Assembly: GCF_038561965.1 (NCBI RefSeq)
Contig: NZ_CP139348.1
Coordinates: 4,216,001-4,280,000 of the forward strand
Length of the DNA stretch: 64,000 nucleotides
DNA from: Stutzerimonas stutzeri
GTDB lineage: Bacteria > Pseudomonadota > Gammaproteobacteria > Pseudomonadales > Pseudomonadaceae
Direction of reading: 5' to 3'
Shown here piece by piece: positions 62,816 to 64,000 of this stretch. The position numbers and the translations under genes are program-made. Under the pieces are notes generated by a model that was not told the origin of the DNA, did not search any database, and worked only from the letters and a program-made list of their open reading frames with translations. Within the stretch, counting starts at the first letter, position 1; each line of letters starts with the position of its first letter.

Positions 62816-64000
62816 TCAGGCCGCGAAAATCTTGCCGGGGTTCATGATCCCGTTGGGATCGAACACCGCTTTGACTGCCTTCATGTACTCGATTTCCGCT
62901 GGCGAACGGCTGTATTCGAGGTAGTCGCGCTTGGTCATGCCGACGCCATGCTCGGCGGAGATCGAGCCGTTGTACTTCTGCACGGTTTCGAACACCCACT
63001 TGTTGACCGTGGCGCACTTGCCGAAGAACTCGTCCTTGTCCATCGCATCGGGCTTGAGGATGTTCAGGTGCAGGTTGCCGTCACCGATGTGACCGAACCA
63101 GACGATCTCGAAGTCCGGGTAGTGCTCGCCGACGATGGCGTCGATTTCCTTGAGGAACGCCGGCACCTTGGCGACGGTGACGGAGATGTCGTTCTTGTAC
63201 GGCGTCCAGTGGCTGATGGTCTCGGAGATGTACTCGCGCAGCTTCCACAGATTCTGCAGCTGCTGCTCGCTCTGACTCATGACGCCATCGAGCACCCAGC
63301 CCTGTTCGACGCAATGCTCGAAGGTGGCCAGCGCCTGGTCGGCGCGCTCATCGGTAGTCGCTTCGAATTCGAGCAGCGCATAGAACGGGCAGTCGGTTTC
63401 GAACGGTGCCGGCACGTCACCGCGGCCCAGGACCTTGGCCAGTGCCTTGTCCGAGAAGAACTCGAAGGCAGTCAGATCCAGCTTGTCCTGGAAGGCGTGC
63501 AGCACCGGCATGATCGAGTCGAAATCCGGTGTACCCAGCACCAGCGCGGTGAGGTTGGTCGGCTGCCTCTCCAGGCGCATGGTCGCCTCGACGACGAAGC
63601 CCAGCGTGCCTTCGGCGCCGATGAACAGCTGGCGCAGGTCATAGCCGGTGGCGTTCTTGATCAGGTCCTTGTTCAGCTCGAGCAGGTCGCCCTTGCCGGT
63701 CACCACCTTCAGGCCCGCCACCCAGTTGCGGGTCATGCCGTAGCGGATCACCTTGATGCCGCCAGCGTTGGTGCCGATGTTGCCGCCGATCTGGCTGGAG
63801 CCAGCCGAGGCGAAGTCCACCGGGTAGTACAGACCCTTGTCCTCGGCGAACTGCTGCAGCTGCGCGGTGACCACGCCCGGCTGGCAGACGGCGGTGCGAT
63901 CCATCTCGTTGAATTGGAGAATCTGGTTCATGTAGTCGAACGACACCACCACCTCGCCATTGGCGGCCACCGCGGCGGCGGAGAGCCCGGTGCGACCGCC
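62816..64000 (-). CDS. FAD-linked oxidase, D-2-hydroxyglutarate dehydrogenase-like (5' truncated by window edge)
   Basis: The frame runs off the right edge; 394 residues are visible, beginning GGRTGLSAAAVAANGEVVVS (the PP-loop of the FAD domain). Family features: QIGGNIGTNAGGIKVIRYGM, NATGYDLRQLFIGAEGTLGF, VWFGHIGDGNLHLNI with metal histidines, SAEHGVGMTKRDYLEYSRSP and DPNGIMNPGKIFAA. Homologous to GlcD in the same window, but closer in type to the D-2-HGDH of Pseudomonas (PA0317, beside serA by memory). The N-terminal 70-80 residues lie outside. Confidence 0.9.
   Translation of the reverse strand, partial: GGRTGLSAAAVAANGEVVVSFDYMNQILQFNEMDRTAVCQPGVVTAQLQQFAEDKGLYYPVDFASAGSSQIGGNIGTNAGGIKVIRYGMTRNWVAGLKVVTGKGDLLELNKDLIKNATGYDLRQLFIGAEGTLGFVVEATMRLERQPTNLTALVLGTPDFDSIMPVLHAFQDKLDLTAFEFFSDKALAKVLGRGDVPAPFETDCPFYALLEFEATTDERADQALATFEHCVEQGWVLDGVMSQSEQQLQNLWKLREYISETISHWTPYKNDISVTVAKVPAFLKEIDAIVGEHYPDFEIVWFGHIGDGNLHLNILKPDAMDKDEFFGKCATVNKWVFETVQKYNGSISAEHGVGMTKRDYLEYSRSPAEIEYMKAVKAVFDPNGIMNPGKIFAA

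Overview
The window is high-GC chromosomal DNA from a Pseudomonas-type gammaproteobacterium, most likely the Stutzerimonas (P. stutzeri) group. The assignment rests on protein similarity and on gene order that matches P. aeruginosa from memory (hup-rubredoxin reductase-rubredoxin-glc-ubiCA-phoBR, and thyA-lgt-ptsP-rppH-ilvA-rpiA). No database search was run. I see no rRNA, tRNA, CRISPR array, integrase or complete insertion sequence. Small palindromic REP-like elements are scattered between genes.

Layout. 1-2436: tail of a probable FtsH-like protease, then a convergent lemA/TPM-domain membrane trio. 2527-4562: a LysR regulator divergent from a zinc-less MDR oxidoreductase. 4576-8188: the glutarate catabolism set gcdG-gcdH with divergent gcdR, and a REP-like palindrome between gcdH and gcdG. 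8254-10576: an SCP2-like protein, HU, rubredoxin reductase and a 55-residue rubredoxin. 10691-20187: a full glycolate operon glcDEFGBA, in the E. coli order, divergent from glcC, with two FadR-type palindromes in the control region. 20296-25402: ubiC-ubiA, phoB-phoR behind a Pho box, and a CorC/HlyC-type membrane protein.

25594-39294 is the notable accessory block: an outer-membrane barrel protein, a 650-bp AT-rich control region, then a five-gene co-directional cluster. The cluster encodes a TolC-like lipoprotein, a periplasmic adaptor, a 2176-residue multidomain surface protein, a GAF-like/HlyD membrane protein and an M50 zinc protease fused to an HlyD-like arm. The large protein has no Sec signal and no RTX signal. 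It starts with a LEPR-FDGA-like motif, and no ABC ATPase is present. I read it as a dedicated export or surface-display system that is not classical type I secretion. It sits between genes that are neighbours (PA5362/PA5363) in P. aeruginosa PAO1 by my recollection.

39307-47994: an M23 peptidase, a response regulator, a tandem universal stress protein, a five-gene branched-chain-type ABC importer and an orphan ParA ATPase. 48081-64000: mostly housekeeping. It holds thyA-lgt-TSUP, an NRDE protein, ptsP-rppH, a HAD phosphatase, a small membrane operon with an SDR-DoxX fusion, ilvA, rpiA, a DUF1508 protein behind a strong hairpin, two tandem SdiA-regulated-type paralogs, an FAA hydrolase and a truncated D-2-hydroxyglutarate dehydrogenase-like gene at the right edge.
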